The notes under the pieces were generated by a model. It was not told the DNA's origin. It ran no database searches and worked only from the letters and a program-made list of their open reading frames with translations. The translations under genes and the position numbers were made by a program. Source: Bradyrhizobium sp. 170 (GTDB lineage: Bacteria > Pseudomonadota > Alphaproteobacteria > Rhizobiales > Xanthobacteraceae). From it: a DNA stretch of 64,000 bases. The stretch is from contig NZ_CP064703.1 in the NCBI RefSeq assembly GCF_023101085.1, forward strand, positions 4,836,001 through 4,900,000, read 5' to 3'. The stretch's first letter is position 1; the number at the start of each line of letters is the position of its first letter. Shown in pieces: positions 44,782 to 53,053 of this stretch.

Positions 44782-45768
44782 ATGAAGGCAACTTTATGCG
44801 CTTTTTTGTGGCTGTCGCTGAGTTGCGGCCTTGTTCATCCGACCTTGGCCGCCGATTTTAGAAGCACTGCGGCGAAGGACGGAAGGGTCCTCGTTATATT
44901 GTCCGGCGAGGTAGTCGAGGGCGACACCGACACTTTGAAAGCGGCGATCAAATCGGCAAACGATGTAGGCAAGCTCGTTGCAAATATCCGCCTGAATTCT
45001 GACGGTGGGAATCTGCTGGAAGGAGTCAAGCTTGCGGATGCAGTGCGCTTTGCAAAAATCTCGACCAATGTCGGAAATAACGCAACTTGCGCGTCCGCAT
45101 GCTTTCTGATCTTTGCAGCCGGTCACACGAAGTTTGCAAATTATACCGCGCGAATTGGTGTGCACGGAGCCTCTGACAAAACAGGCTCTGAAACGGTTCA
45201 ATCGGGCGCTGCCACGGTTTCAATGGCACGCGTTGCAAAGGATTTGGGGGTCCCGCCGGCGATCATCGGGCGGATGGTTGTGACTCCGCCCAGCGAAATG
45301 GTCTGGCTCAGTCCTCAAGACCTTCAGTCGATGGGTGTGACGATGGTAGGTAAGCCTGCCCAGATTCCGCAGATTGCGGCTGAACCGCCCGCATCTCGTC
45401 AGACCTTGGATGAGCCCATTCAACTTGTGCCCGGGGGAGCCCAAGCTTCGAGGACCGTGCCAACGTGGAACGAAGTGGTTGAAAAGGCTACGAGCCTTTC
45501 AGCTAGTCAAAACAACGGCAAGCCCAACTTTGCGCGATTTTGCGAACCCGAACGTAAAACTTGTACGAGCGCAGTCACATTTACGTTCCGTAATGGGAAG
45601 GAGGGCTTTCTAAAAATCGTCGAAGACTTAAACGGAAAGACCATTCGACGGGAGACTTGCGAGCTTAACGAATTCAAAGATGTGAGGACGTGCCTGAATT
45701 GGGATAACGGCACAAGTCATCGAGACATGAAGAACACAAAGGGCGAATGGCATCAAGTAAGTGACTAG
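44782..45768 (+). CDS. Secreted ClpP-fold serine protease-like protein
   Basis: The 328-residue precursor has a signal peptide (MKATLCAFLWLSLSCGLVHP, ending LAADF) and a ClpP/crotonase-like core: LNSDGGNLLEG near 71-81, ATCASACFLIFAAG with candidate nucleophile Ser105 between two cysteines, and IGVHGA with His128. Secreted COG3904-like relatives are of unknown substrate. A C-terminal segment with three further cysteines could be a separate domain. ATG 44782 is used, preceded by GGGGGGTG. Composition is less GC-rich than the surroundings. Confidence 0.78.
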   Translation: MKATLCAFLWLSLSCGLVHPTLAADFRSTAAKDGRVLVILSGEVVEGDTDTLKAAIKSANDVGKLVANIRLNSDGGNLLEGVKLADAVRFAKISTNVGNNATCASACFLIFAAGHTKFANYTARIGVHGASDKTGSETVQSGAATVSMARVAKDLGVPPAIIGRMVVTPPSEMVWLSPQDLQSMGVTMVGKPAQIPQIAAEPPASRQTLDEPIQLVPGGAQASRTVPTWNEVVEKATSLSASQNNGKPNFARFCEPERKTCTSAVTFTFRNGKEGFLKIVEDLNGKTIRRETCELNEFKDVRTCLNWDNGTSHRDMKNTKGEWHQVSD

Positions 45769-45775
45769 CAAGCAA

Positions 45776-45851
45776 GTAGCCCGGATGAGCGAAGCGACAT
45801 CCGGGACTACTCTAACATCGCCCCGGATATCGCTGCGCTCATCCGGGCTAC
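45776..45851. repeat. Palindromic repeat, type 1
   Basis: Same family as at 44464: GTAGCCCGGATGAGCGAAGCG opposite CGCTGCGCTCATCCGGGCTAC. It begins eight bases after the stop codon of the ClpP-like gene. Confidence 0.85.
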
Positions 45852-45881
45852 GCTTGCTAACGCATCCATCGAAGCGATGGG

Positions 45882-45908
45882 AAGGCCGCTCGAAAGAGCG
45901 GCCTTTTG
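45882..45908 (+). terminator. Rho-independent terminator
   Basis: AAGGCCGCTC (45882-45891) pairs with GAGCGGCCTT (45896-45905) around GAAA, followed by TTGATT. It ends transcription of the ClpP-like gene. Confidence 0.75.
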
Positions 45909-45942
45909 ATTATAGGCGAATGAGTTTAAGTTGGGCGACAAC

Positions 45943-46257
45943 ATGAGAACATCCTTGTCTAGACTGTTCAAGGCGCTGAAATTTGTCGTGCCCGCCCTCT
46001 ATATCGCGGGAGCAATGGGTATCTGGCTGGCCTTTTCCAGATCGAACCCTGATGGGCTCGCCAATATTTGGATTGCAATCTACACCTTTCCAATGGTCAT
46101 GATCGGCACCTTCCTACTGCAAGGCGAGTTCCCATATCTGCCTGGCCGCTACTATGAAGCGCACGCCCTCTACTTCTGGCCAAGCGTTGCCCTTTTGGCT
46201 CTTGCATTGTTTTTCATTTTTCATGGATTGCAGCGACTAGCTCGTAAAGTGGAATAG
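45943..46257 (+). CDS. Small integral membrane protein
   Basis: The 104-residue protein has three hydrophobic segments (about 11-33, 42-62, 75-98), the first two separated by SRSNPDGLAN and the last followed by a basic end. A TTG upstream at 45931 in frame is less likely than ATG 45943. Family not recognised; the gene stands between two palindromic repeats. Confidence 0.6.
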   Translation: MRTSLSRLFKALKFVVPALYIAGAMGIWLAFSRSNPDGLANIWIAIYTFPMVMIGTFLLQGEFPYLPGRYYEAHALYFWPSVALLALALFFIFHGLQRLARKVE

Positions 46258-46369
46258 CGCGGCGTATTCCGCATTGTGCCCTGCGGCCCTCTTAGAGGAG
46301 AGCGAGCGCAGACGAAGTGGTAGGCAAGCCATGACGCAGAGAAGTCGTAGAATTCGCAACGAGTAGCGA

Positions 46370-46445
46370 GTAGCCCGGATGAGCGAAGCGACATCCGGGA
46401 CCACTTTAACACCGCCCCGGATTTCGCTACGCTCATCCGGGCTAC
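46370..46445. repeat. Palindromic repeat, type 1
   Basis: Third copy within 2 kb, with the same GTAGCCCGGATGAGCG arms as 44464 and 45776. It lies between the small membrane protein and the convergent secreted protein gene. Confidence 0.85.
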
Positions 46446-46475
46446 GATCCCTGAAGATGAAATTCAGCAGAAGAA

Positions 46476-46500
46476 AAGCCCGGCTGTGTTGGGCCGGGCT
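46476..46500 (-). terminator. Terminator of the secreted barrel-like protein gene
   Basis: AGCCCGGC (46477-46484) pairs with GCCGGGCT (46493-46500); on the minus strand the stem is followed by TTTTCTTC. It lies 47 bases beyond the stop of the gene ending at 46547. Confidence 0.65.
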
Positions 46501-46546
46501 CTCGTTAATTGTTGCCGCCCCCCGGTTCTGAGGGACATCGAGGTTC

Positions 46547-47113
46547 TTATTTGATTTCCCACGTCGTGTTGTGCGGGATGTCCATCGCGAAATAGCCGCC
46601 CGGGCCGGCTGGCGCAGGCATGGTTATGCAGGCAAATGGCTCACTCCCGGTGATCCCCTTATACTTCCCGGTACCGCCGGTGATGATGTGGGTGCCACAA
46701 TCCATTTTCGGCTGCGACTTATCGAGGTCGCGCGTATCGAAGGTCGAGAAAATCTTGTCACCGTCGCTGTCGGCCAGCACGCAGGCGCCGTCAATGTATT
46801 TCTTGTCGCCGGACGCCACGTTCAACGCGACGCAATGGGCCGACATCTTGTCCAGCATCTTCTCTCCCTTCATGTTTTGGGTAGTCCCGACCGCCTCCAG
46901 CGTGGTGGCCGTGCCGAGTCCTGAGATGTCAATGCTCTTCAACGGCTTAAAAATGAAGTGCGTCACGTAGGGCGTAGTCCCCTTCTTTTCAATCGGCTCT
47001 CCCAGGGCAACCGCGGTAGCAATGGCTAGCAGTGCCCCGGCGAGGAGCGTTGCTTTCGCAAGTGTCATCGCTGCGGCGGGTATCGCGTATTTGCTTGGGT
47101 TGATGAGCTTCAT
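46547..47113 (-). CDS. Secreted protein with dirigent/allene-oxide-cyclase-like barrel
   Basis: The 188-residue precursor has a hydrophobic signal region (TLAKATLLAGALLAIATAVALG) and a beta-rich domain containing GTGKYKGITGSEPF, the signature of dirigent/AOC-like eight-stranded barrels, and two conserved cysteines. ATG 47113 is preceded by GGGAGGAACC; Met16 is an alternative. Function unknown. Confidence 0.65.
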   Translation of the reverse strand: MKLINPSKYAIPAAAMTLAKATLLAGALLAIATAVALGEPIEKKGTTPYVTHFIFKPLKSIDISGLGTATTLEAVGTTQNMKGEKMLDKMSAHCVALNVASGDKKYIDGACVLADSDGDKIFSTFDTRDLDKSQPKMDCGTHIITGGTGKYKGITGSEPFACITMPAPAGPGGYFAMDIPHNTTWEIK

Positions 47114-47575
47114 TGGTTCCTCCCTGGATCAAGCGGCGGCTCACGCCTATGCCGCGAACTGCCGCGGAGTTAGAGACGACGTGCTGGCACATAAGACGTC
47201 CTTGCTGATGTCGAACTTCGCGCAGGCGCTGAACGCCGACGCGATCATGCTCTAACGACGCTTCGCCGCAGACGGACGAAGTATGTGGGAGATTGTGGCT
47301 CCGATCGCCGGTTCATGACGTTTCTCGTAGAACCGGACTTAAGACAGGGCCGATGAACGGTTTACACACCTGCAAGAAGGCATAACCCGCACGATCCGAG
47401 CGAGCGGCATGGTAGCATCAAGTGCGCCCGACGTCAGCCATCATGTCTGGAAAGCGCGGCGTGTATCGTCAACTGGCCTGACCTATCCCGCCATGCGGCT
47501 TGACCTTAGGTCCGTACGCAAGCGTAGATGAGGTAATAGGCCTCGGGCTGCCGCCAGAACATGGCAAAAACCAGA
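47114..47575. other. Gene-free stretch
   Basis: I see no supported gene in these 462 bases. A short plus-strand frame ending at 47255 has no ribosome site or family. No terminator, repeat or operator is obvious. Confidence 0.3.
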
Positions 47576-47872
47576 TCATGGCTGTTCTTGTAGGATCGGA
47601 GAACCGAGTTCATCGAAACGGAAGAGCTGAAAGACCCGCTGGCCGTTGAAGTCGAGGACCCTCAAATCATCAGTCTCGTGCAGATTGCTTTCGACCGCGT
47701 GAAAATGCCCGCCATAGCGCTCCTTGGCGAGCGACAATGGAACCTCAAACGCTACGAACTTGCCGATCCCTTTGTGCTTGAGCACCTCAAGAAGCTTCTG
47801 ATCGCGTAAGGACTCGTGCGATGTGAGAATGAGCAGCGGACCGCTCGCCGTGAGCAGCAAAAGCGATTTCAT
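47576..47872 (-). CDS. Uncharacterised small cytosolic protein
   Basis: The 98-residue protein reads MKSLLLLTASGPLLILTSHESLRDQKLLEVLKHKGIGKFVAFEVPL and ends in LFRFDELGSPILQEQP. It resembles a conserved hypothetical family of rhizobia that I cannot name. ATG 47872 is chosen over an upstream in-frame ATG because it starts the compact domain and is preceded by AAGGAG. No neighbour gives a functional clue. Confidence 0.6.
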   Translation of the reverse strand: MKSLLLLTASGPLLILTSHESLRDQKLLEVLKHKGIGKFVAFEVPLSLAKERYGGHFHAVESNLHETDDLRVLDFNGQRVFQLFRFDELGSPILQEQP

Positions 47873-47925
47873 CGGATACTCCTTCGCGATTGGACTGAAC
47901 TCACCCGTCATATCCAGTTTAGCGC

Positions 47926-47985
47926 ATAGGGCGGATTAGCGAGAGCATAATCCGCCGCTCTCTCGCGACAAGTCGGTGGGTGACG
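47926..47985. repeat. Palindromic repeat, GGCGGATTAGCG family (type 2), partial
   Basis: AGGGCGGATTAGCGAGAGCATAATCCGCC starts a type 2 unit as at 57443 and 59911, but the second half is degenerate. Confidence 0.6.
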
Positions 47986-48116
47986 CGGAGTTTATCATCG
48001 GGCGCGCACTCGCGCGCCCCGTTGGCTAACCAACCTATTCGCTGCGATTTGGGCATAGTTCGCCCGCGACCGTTGAGAAACGCGCAGCCCGTCAGGCCGC
48101 CAGCAACTGGTCGAGC

Positions 48117-48147
48117 AAAAAAAGCCCGGCTCAAGGCCGGGCTTTTT
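48117..48147 (-). terminator. Terminator of the SH3-domain protein gene
   Basis: AAAGCCCGGC (48121-48130) pairs with GCCGGGCTTT around a short loop. Seven A on the left give a T-tract on the minus strand, and the right side also has TTTTT, so it can work in both directions. It lies seven bases beyond the stop codon at 48154. Confidence 0.75.
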
Positions 48148-48153
48148 CGTTCA

Positions 48154-49197
48154 TTAGCGCCTGTCCTGACCGGGGCCTCCGCCACCACCGCCCGGTCCGC
48201 CGCCACCGCGCGGTGCGGCCTGCGGCGCGCCGCCCTGCGGCGTCGCGGGCGCTGCTGCGCGCGGGGCGGCCGGGGCCGGCGTCTGCTGCGCGCGTGCGCT
48301 CGTGGGCGGGCCACCGCCGCCGCGCGCCGCATCGGGCTGCGTCATGCGGGGCGTAGCACGCTCGATCCGTGGCGCAGCCGCACGCGGTTCGTCATGACCG
48401 CGGGCCACGACCGGCGGCGTCTGCGTGCGGGCGCGGGCCGTCGGCTGCTCGCGCACGGCCGCTCTCTCGCGCACGGTCGCTCTTGTATTCTCTCTTGCGC
48501 TCTCACGCGTCGTCCGCACGTTCTCGCGTGTCATGCGGGGCTGCACCGCCGCGCGTTCGCGCCCTTCGCGCGCGCTACGTGTAGCGATGTCTTTCTCCCG
48601 CGTCACGCGTTCCGTCACACCGGCGCGGGTCCGCTCCGTCGCACCGGCGCGGGTCCGTTCCTCGACACGGGCACGCGACCTCTCCTCGACGCCGACACGC
48701 GCCCTCCCCTCGGGGAGTGCAGCGTCGCGCGCTGCCGCCGCGCGGCCGATCCGGGCCGCCGAGCGGTCGATCGTCAACCGCGTCGCGAAACGCTCATGCG
48801 ATTGCCAGTAGCCGCCCCAGTGGGCGCGGCGGTGATACCAGGGACGTCCCGCATAGTAGCTGGACCAGTACGAGGTCAGCACGAACGGCACGATGGGAAC
48901 GTCGATCTCATCGACATAGTCGGGCAGATAGACGTAGCGGTTGCGGTAGAGATATTGGAGATATCGCGACGACACCCAGCCACGATCATCCGACCAGCTC
49001 ACATCGCACCAGGCCTTGCCTCTGAAGCATCCATGGATGTTGACACGGGCGCCGCCGGGAATGCGGTCGACCGTCGGAAAGCCTTCACCGGGCCCTGCCT
49101 TGAGGCTGACCGTGGTGGTGACGATGCCCGGCGCCGCCAATGCGGCGGTCGGCATCAGCAGCAAGGCTGCTGCGATAAACAATCCTCTCAGTTTCAT
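48154..49197 (-). CDS. Secreted SH3-domain protein with Arg/Glu-rich repeats
   Basis: The 347-residue precursor has a signal peptide (MKLRGLFIAAALLLMPTAALA), a bacterial SH3 domain (VSLKAGPGEGFPTVDRIPGGARVNI, WCDVSWSDDRGWVSSRYLQ) and then a long Arg/Glu/Thr-rich region with repeats such as ERTRAGATERTRAGVTERV, ending Pro/Gly-rich. SH3b proteins of this type bind the cell wall or envelope. A perfect EcfG-type promoter and GAGGAGGAAC ribosome site precede it, so it is probably induced by general stress. Confidence 0.82.
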   Translation of the reverse strand: MKLRGLFIAAALLLMPTAALAAPGIVTTTVSLKAGPGEGFPTVDRIPGGARVNIHGCFRGKAWCDVSWSDDRGWVSSRYLQYLYRNRYVYLPDYVDEIDVPIVPFVLTSYWSSYYAGRPWYHRRAHWGGYWQSHERFATRLTIDRSAARIGRAAAARDAALPEGRARVGVEERSRARVEERTRAGATERTRAGVTERVTREKDIATRSAREGRERAAVQPRMTRENVRTTRESARENTRATVRERAAVREQPTARARTQTPPVVARGHDEPRAAAPRIERATPRMTQPDAARGGGGPPTSARAQQTPAPAAPRAAAPATPQGGAPQAAPRGGGGPGGGGGGPGQDRR

Positions 49198-49625
49198 GGC
49201 GCGTTCCTCCTCTTGAGTTGGAACGCCGCAGCGAAACAGGAGTTCCCTAAAGGAGTGGTCGCGTTATCAGAAGGATGCAGGCGTCTCGCAAGCGCGAGAC
49301 GCGCCGCTCCCGTTTGTCATTCCGGTATGCGCCAATGGGTCGGCGCGTAGCGAGTAGCCCGGATGAATTCGCAGGACGGATTGGCGCAGCGTAATCCGCC
49401 GCGCTCTCATGACAAGCCGTCCACCCGGTAGATTTGTGGGTTCACGGCCTGGATCGCCGGAAGTCAGATTTTTCCGGCTTTTGCGCCGCAGACTCGCCGT
49501 AATTATCTCACCAGACTACCACAAGTAGAACCTCTGAAATCGCAGTAATTCCCTTAACGCAGCCGTCGCTCTGCAGGCCCCGCATCCGGCCGACGGATTT
49601 GAGCAATAACGCAAGGTAATGAGTG
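49198..49625. other. Intergenic region with EcfG promoter and a composite repeat
   Basis: Beyond the promoter at 49222-49246, a hybrid repeat at about 49353-49410 starts as type 1 (GTAGCCCGGATGA) and continues as type 2 (CGGATTGGCGCAGCGTAATCCGCC), consistent with recombination between families. No gene is supported. Confidence 0.45.
49222..49246 (-). promoter_or_regulatory. EcfG-type promoter of the SH3-domain gene
   Basis: On the minus strand GGAAC (complement of 49242-49246) and CGTT (complement of 49222-49225) are 16 bases apart, matching the EcfG consensus and spacing. The start codon is 25 bases downstream of the -10 element. Confidence 0.65.
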
Positions 49626-50564
49626 ATGAACATTCTTGTTTCGGCCATGGCCGTTATGCTTGCCATGTCGCTCTCGACGACGCCGCGGATGGGAATCGTC
49701 ACGGGTGGTGCGACCGGCACCTACATCAAGATTGGCGAGGACGTCAGGAAGATCGCCGAACCGAGCGGCATCTACTTGCAGGTGCTTGAATCGGCCGGCT
49801 CTATCCAGAACGTGTTCGACGTTCGCAAGAAGCGCGGTGTCCAACTCGGTATCGTGCAGTCGGACGTGCTCGAATATATCCGCGACATTTCTGACGACCA
49901 GGAACTGAAAGTTATCGCCACCAAGCTTGCCGCCGTTTATCCGCTTTACAAGGAGGAGGTCCACGTTCTCGGTGATCTTTCCCTGAAAACGCTGCAGGAC
50001 CTGCAAGGCAAACGTGTTGCGATAGGTCCTCAAAGAAGCGGCACATACCTGACTGCAAAGACGATTTTCTTCCAGACGGGAATCACGCCGTCGAAAGAGG
50101 TATTTCTCGGCGGCAAGGAAGCGCTGGATTCGCTGCGCAAGGGCGAAATCGATGCAATGTTCTATGTGGCTGGCGCGCCGGCAACGCTCTTTTCGGAGAA
50201 CACAACAGTCGACGATAAATTCCAGCTCATCGGGTTGGACGACAAAGCCCTCGACAGCTATCTCACGGCAGTCATCCCGGCCGGCACCTACAAATGGCAG
50301 GAATCCGAGGTGAGAACGGTAGCGGTCAAAGCCGTTCTGATAACGTTCAGCTACGCTGGCGAGCAGTGCCAGAATGTGGCCAAGGTGGCCAAAATTATCC
50401 GCGAGAACAAGGCCTGGCTGGATGTCAACGGACACCCGAAATGGCGCGAAGTGAATCTCGACGAGAAGTTGCCGAAGTGGCCGCAATATGAATGTGTGGC
50501 GGCAATGCAGGAGCGCGCGCAGCAGCCCAAGCCAAAGGGCCCGGATATCAAAATCGTGCGCTAG
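49626..50564 (+). CDS. TAXI-family TRAP transporter solute-binding protein
   Basis: The 312-residue protein has a short signal-like N-terminus and the TAXI fold: GIVTGGATGTYIKIGEDVRKIAE near 23-45, SIQNVFDVRKKRGVQLGIVQSDVLEYI, LQDLQGKRVAIGPQRSGTYLTAK and LRKGEIDAMFYVAGAPA. TAXI proteins bind small organic acids for TRAP permeases, but no permease gene is adjacent. The frame from GTG 49623 adds one residue; ATG 49626 is used. Confidence 0.8.
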   Translation: MNILVSAMAVMLAMSLSTTPRMGIVTGGATGTYIKIGEDVRKIAEPSGIYLQVLESAGSIQNVFDVRKKRGVQLGIVQSDVLEYIRDISDDQELKVIATKLAAVYPLYKEEVHVLGDLSLKTLQDLQGKRVAIGPQRSGTYLTAKTIFFQTGITPSKEVFLGGKEALDSLRKGEIDAMFYVAGAPATLFSENTTVDDKFQLIGLDDKALDSYLTAVIPAGTYKWQESEVRTVAVKAVLITFSYAGEQCQNVAKVAKIIRENKAWLDVNGHPKWREVNLDEKLPKWPQYECVAAMQERAQQPKPKGPDIKIVR

Positions 50565-50799
50565 ATCAGCGAATGCAGCGCGCGCTGCTCCTCGCAGCGA
50601 GTAACCCGCATCCGCCCTGCCCGCTGATTTGCTTTGCGCGCAAGTCAAATCTGGCCGCATCACATGCGGCAAAACAACACGACGGGCAAATCACCTGAAA
50701 CCTGTCGAGTCCCCTTTGCAAAAATATTCCGCTTTCGTTGTCGGGCAAATCAATGGTTTGACTCCGCGCGTCTCACCCGATGAGAGGGGCGTGCGCACG

Positions 50800-51180
50800 T
50801 CACGAACGCGCGGTGGGATGCGGTGGACGCGAAAGGCGCGATAGACGTACGCGCCTGATGCGTACGGCGAAGTCGTGTGGTTCGGGCGCCGCGGTGCTGG
50901 CGCTAAATTGGCGGGAAGTATCCCGCCGACGACGGAGGCAAAAGAGCCGTTCTCCGGGAAGAGCACGAAGTAAGCCGTAAAGCCACTGCGCAGGGAAGGC
51001 CGGGATGCTCCGCCTGTACCTGTATGCTCGTGTGCATTTTCTTAGCGCAAATCGCACACGAGACCGCGGGTGCAGCAAGCACCCGGTCTTCCCTGCGCCC
51101 TCTATTCAAGAGGAGGGCAACGAAGATGCAAACCTCGGGCGATCAGCGCCGCGAGATCGCGGAGGTGTGTCAGCCCGTAG
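50800..51180 (+). repeat. Structured element with short ORFs, probably a dispersed repeat
   Basis: The stretch has strong secondary structure: GGCGGGA/TCCCGCC around AGTA near 50917, and a three-way junction with outer stem GCGCAGGGAAG (50988-50998) and CTTCCCTGCGC (51088-51098) enclosing hairpins CTCGTGTGC/GCACACGAG (51027-51035, 51054-51062) and CGGGTGC/GCACCCG (51067-51073, 51079-51085). It contains a 40-residue ORF (50858-50980, MRTAKSCGSG...) and a second ORF from ATG 51126 after AGAGGAGGG (MQTSGDQRRE...). I recall similar elements in many Bradyrhizobium genomes, which could not be checked here. Confidence 0.5.
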
Positions 51181-51263
51181 CCCGGATGGAGCGCAGCGCA
51201 ATCCGGGGACTTTCGCACAGGTGGTCACCGCCCCCGGATTACGCTTCGCTCCATCCGGGCTAC
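51177..51263. repeat. Palindromic repeat, type 1
   Basis: GTAGCCCGGATGGAGCGCAGCG opposite CGCTCCATCCGGGCTAC, closest in arms to the copy at 12478. It joins the 3' end of the structured element directly, so the ORF from 51126 reads through it. Confidence 0.85.
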
Positions 51264-51449
51264 GCTCGCTTTGATTGTGGAACGACACTTTTCGCTGTTT
51301 TGGCGCCAGGCCTCAAGACGCGTGGTGTGGCAGCCGGCACACACTCTCGGTGTTAAGCGCGTCGTCGCTCGCGAAAGAGCCGTACTGTTCACAGACTTGC
51401 CGCAAATGCGTGTGGAACTTTCACGGGGACATTAGCCGAGTATCAATCC

Positions 51450-52082
51450 ATGCGTTTGTCAGTTCTATCGACCGCCGTCGCCGAGCGCGCCGGCGTGCTG
51501 TGTTGTGTCTTGTTTATGGTGATAAGCGCTCAAGCGCTCGCGCAGACATCGGCCACGGACAATCCGAGCCCGACCGCAGCGCAGCCTTCGGAGCCCGCGC
51601 AGGAAAAGCCTGCGGCCGCTGCCGAAGAGAAACCGCCTGCCGCGGACGACAAGCCCGCCACCGCCGAGCAGAAGCCGGCTCCCGCGGAGGAGAAACCAGC
51701 AATCGCGCAGGACAAGCCCGCTTCTGTCGAGGAGAAGTCGGCTGCCGCGAACGACAAGCCTGCCATCGTCGAGCAGAAGCCGGCCGTCGCGGACGCGAAG
51801 CCTGCGGTTGTCGAGCAGAAGCCCGCTCCTGCCGAGGAAAAACCAGCGATTGCGCACAAGAAGCCCGCCTTGAAGCAGAACATTGTCGCCAGGCAATCAG
51901 CAAGCGCTGTCCAAAGCAAAGGGGCAGAGCACAGTAAATCGGTGCAACCGGCCAAGGCAGCCAAGGCAGCCCACAAGCCGCGCGAACGGACCATGGTCAT
52001 GGTCTGCACCCAATTCCGCACCTACAATCCGTCGTCCGGGACTTACCGAGGCTACGACGGCCAGACGCATTCTTGCCGATAG
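51450..52082 (+). CDS. Secreted KPA-repeat protein with BA14K-like C-terminus
   Basis: The 210-residue precursor has a signal segment (about 10-33), an Ala/Pro/Lys/Glu-rich region made of 8- to 9-residue repeats around EEKPA, DKPA and EQKPA (about 50-150), and ends MVCTQFRTYNPSSGTYRGYDG, matching the BA14K motif of the protein at 28841. The repeat region should be extended and wall-spanning, as in TonB-like linkers. Function unknown. A GGAAC in the upstream region has no matching CGTT. Confidence 0.7.
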   Translation: MRLSVLSTAVAERAGVLCCVLFMVISAQALAQTSATDNPSPTAAQPSEPAQEKPAAAAEEKPPAADDKPATAEQKPAPAEEKPAIAQDKPASVEEKSAAANDKPAIVEQKPAVADAKPAVVEQKPAPAEEKPAIAHKKPALKQNIVARQSASAVQSKGAEHSKSVQPAKAAKAAHKPRERTMVMVCTQFRTYNPSSGTYRGYDGQTHSCR

Positions 52083-52084
52083 AA

Positions 52085-53029
52085 TCATTCCATCATCGGC
52101 CGGCCGATCCAGAGCCGGTTGAGCCAGCGCACGGCAAGGTCCGGCTGCTTGTCGCCTTGCAAGCGCGCCAGCGCCTCCTGGTAAGGGCCCACCGCGCGCA
52201 GGCGCATGGGAAGCCTCGGATAGATGCGCCGGATCCACGTCAGCGCCCGGTTCATGCTGTGCGCTTCGCGTTCGCCGAACTCAAATCCGAATTCCCGGGC
52301 CAGCCGCTCCGGCAGCAGATGGGCCGTCAGCGCGCGATACCATCTGGGCACGCGCAGTCCGGTGGCGGAGCCTGAAAAGATCTGCTGCGCGATGTCGCGG
52401 GCGGCGGGGCTGACCGCGAGAATATCCGAGCGCGACATCGCCTCCGTGTAGGCGGTGAACGACGTCCAGTCCGCCAGCAAATCGGTCGGTCGTACGCCGA
52501 ACAACGCCGCGTACAGCTTCGCCTCGGCCCAGTATTGCTCGCGCTCGCTGTTGCTGAGTGCAGGCAGGACGAGGTCATGCGTCTGCAAGGCGGTTTCCAC
52601 CAGTGTGGCGTGAACCCAGCGCAGCGCCGAGACCTCATTGGCGTGGTACGCCGAACCGGCTTCGAAGCGGCCTGCCGCCTGTGGCAATGTCCCGGTTATC
52701 GCAGCGTGACGCCGATGCAGGCGGCGGCTTGCGGCCAGCGCCTGATCGAGCGTGCCGAACACCATCGTGAACGTGATGTTGAATGTCCGGTGAAACCGGC
52801 CAACCGGATCGGCAAAGGTCCGTGAATGCTCCGAGATGGCGGCGGCGACCCAGGGGTGCGCCAACTGCAGCAACAGCGCCCGCCCGGCGCCAAGGAAGAT
52901 CGCCGCTTCGCGGTCGACCCGCCACGTCAGGGACTCGGGGCCAAAGATTCCGTTGACGGGTCCGGCCGCCGCCGCGCGAACGGCGTCGAGACTGTTTTCG
53001 AAATCATCGTCGGACAACAACAACGGCAT
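52085..53029 (-). CDS. Oxygenase MpaB-family protein (DUF2236)
   Basis: The 314-residue protein shows the DUF2236 pattern: WRVDREAAIFLGAGRALLLQLAHPWVAAAI near 36-65, HEANEV-like HANEVSALRWVHATLVETAL and LWIGRPMME at the end. The family includes rubber oxygenase Lcp, and conserved His/Asp residues bind heme. ATG 53029 is used; a TTG start three codons upstream is possible. It ends two bases from the convergent KPA-repeat gene. Confidence 0.8.
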   Translation of the reverse strand: MPLLLSDDDFENSLDAVRAAAAGPVNGIFGPESLTWRVDREAAIFLGAGRALLLQLAHPWVAAAISEHSRTFADPVGRFHRTFNITFTMVFGTLDQALAASRRLHRRHAAITGTLPQAAGRFEAGSAYHANEVSALRWVHATLVETALQTHDLVLPALSNSEREQYWAEAKLYAALFGVRPTDLLADWTSFTAYTEAMSRSDILAVSPAARDIAQQIFSGSATGLRVPRWYRALTAHLLPERLAREFGFEFGEREAHSMNRALTWIRRIYPRLPMRLRAVGPYQEALARLQGDKQPDLAVRWLNRLWIGRPMME

Positions 53030-53053
53030 GTCCCTCAAGCGGGCCCGCCTCCC

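Noticed and set aside
48154..49350. Plus-strand frames of up to 456 codons across the SH3-domain gene
   Set aside because: They are antisense to a gene with signal peptide, SH3 domain, promoter and terminator, and encode Arg-rich low-complexity sequence.
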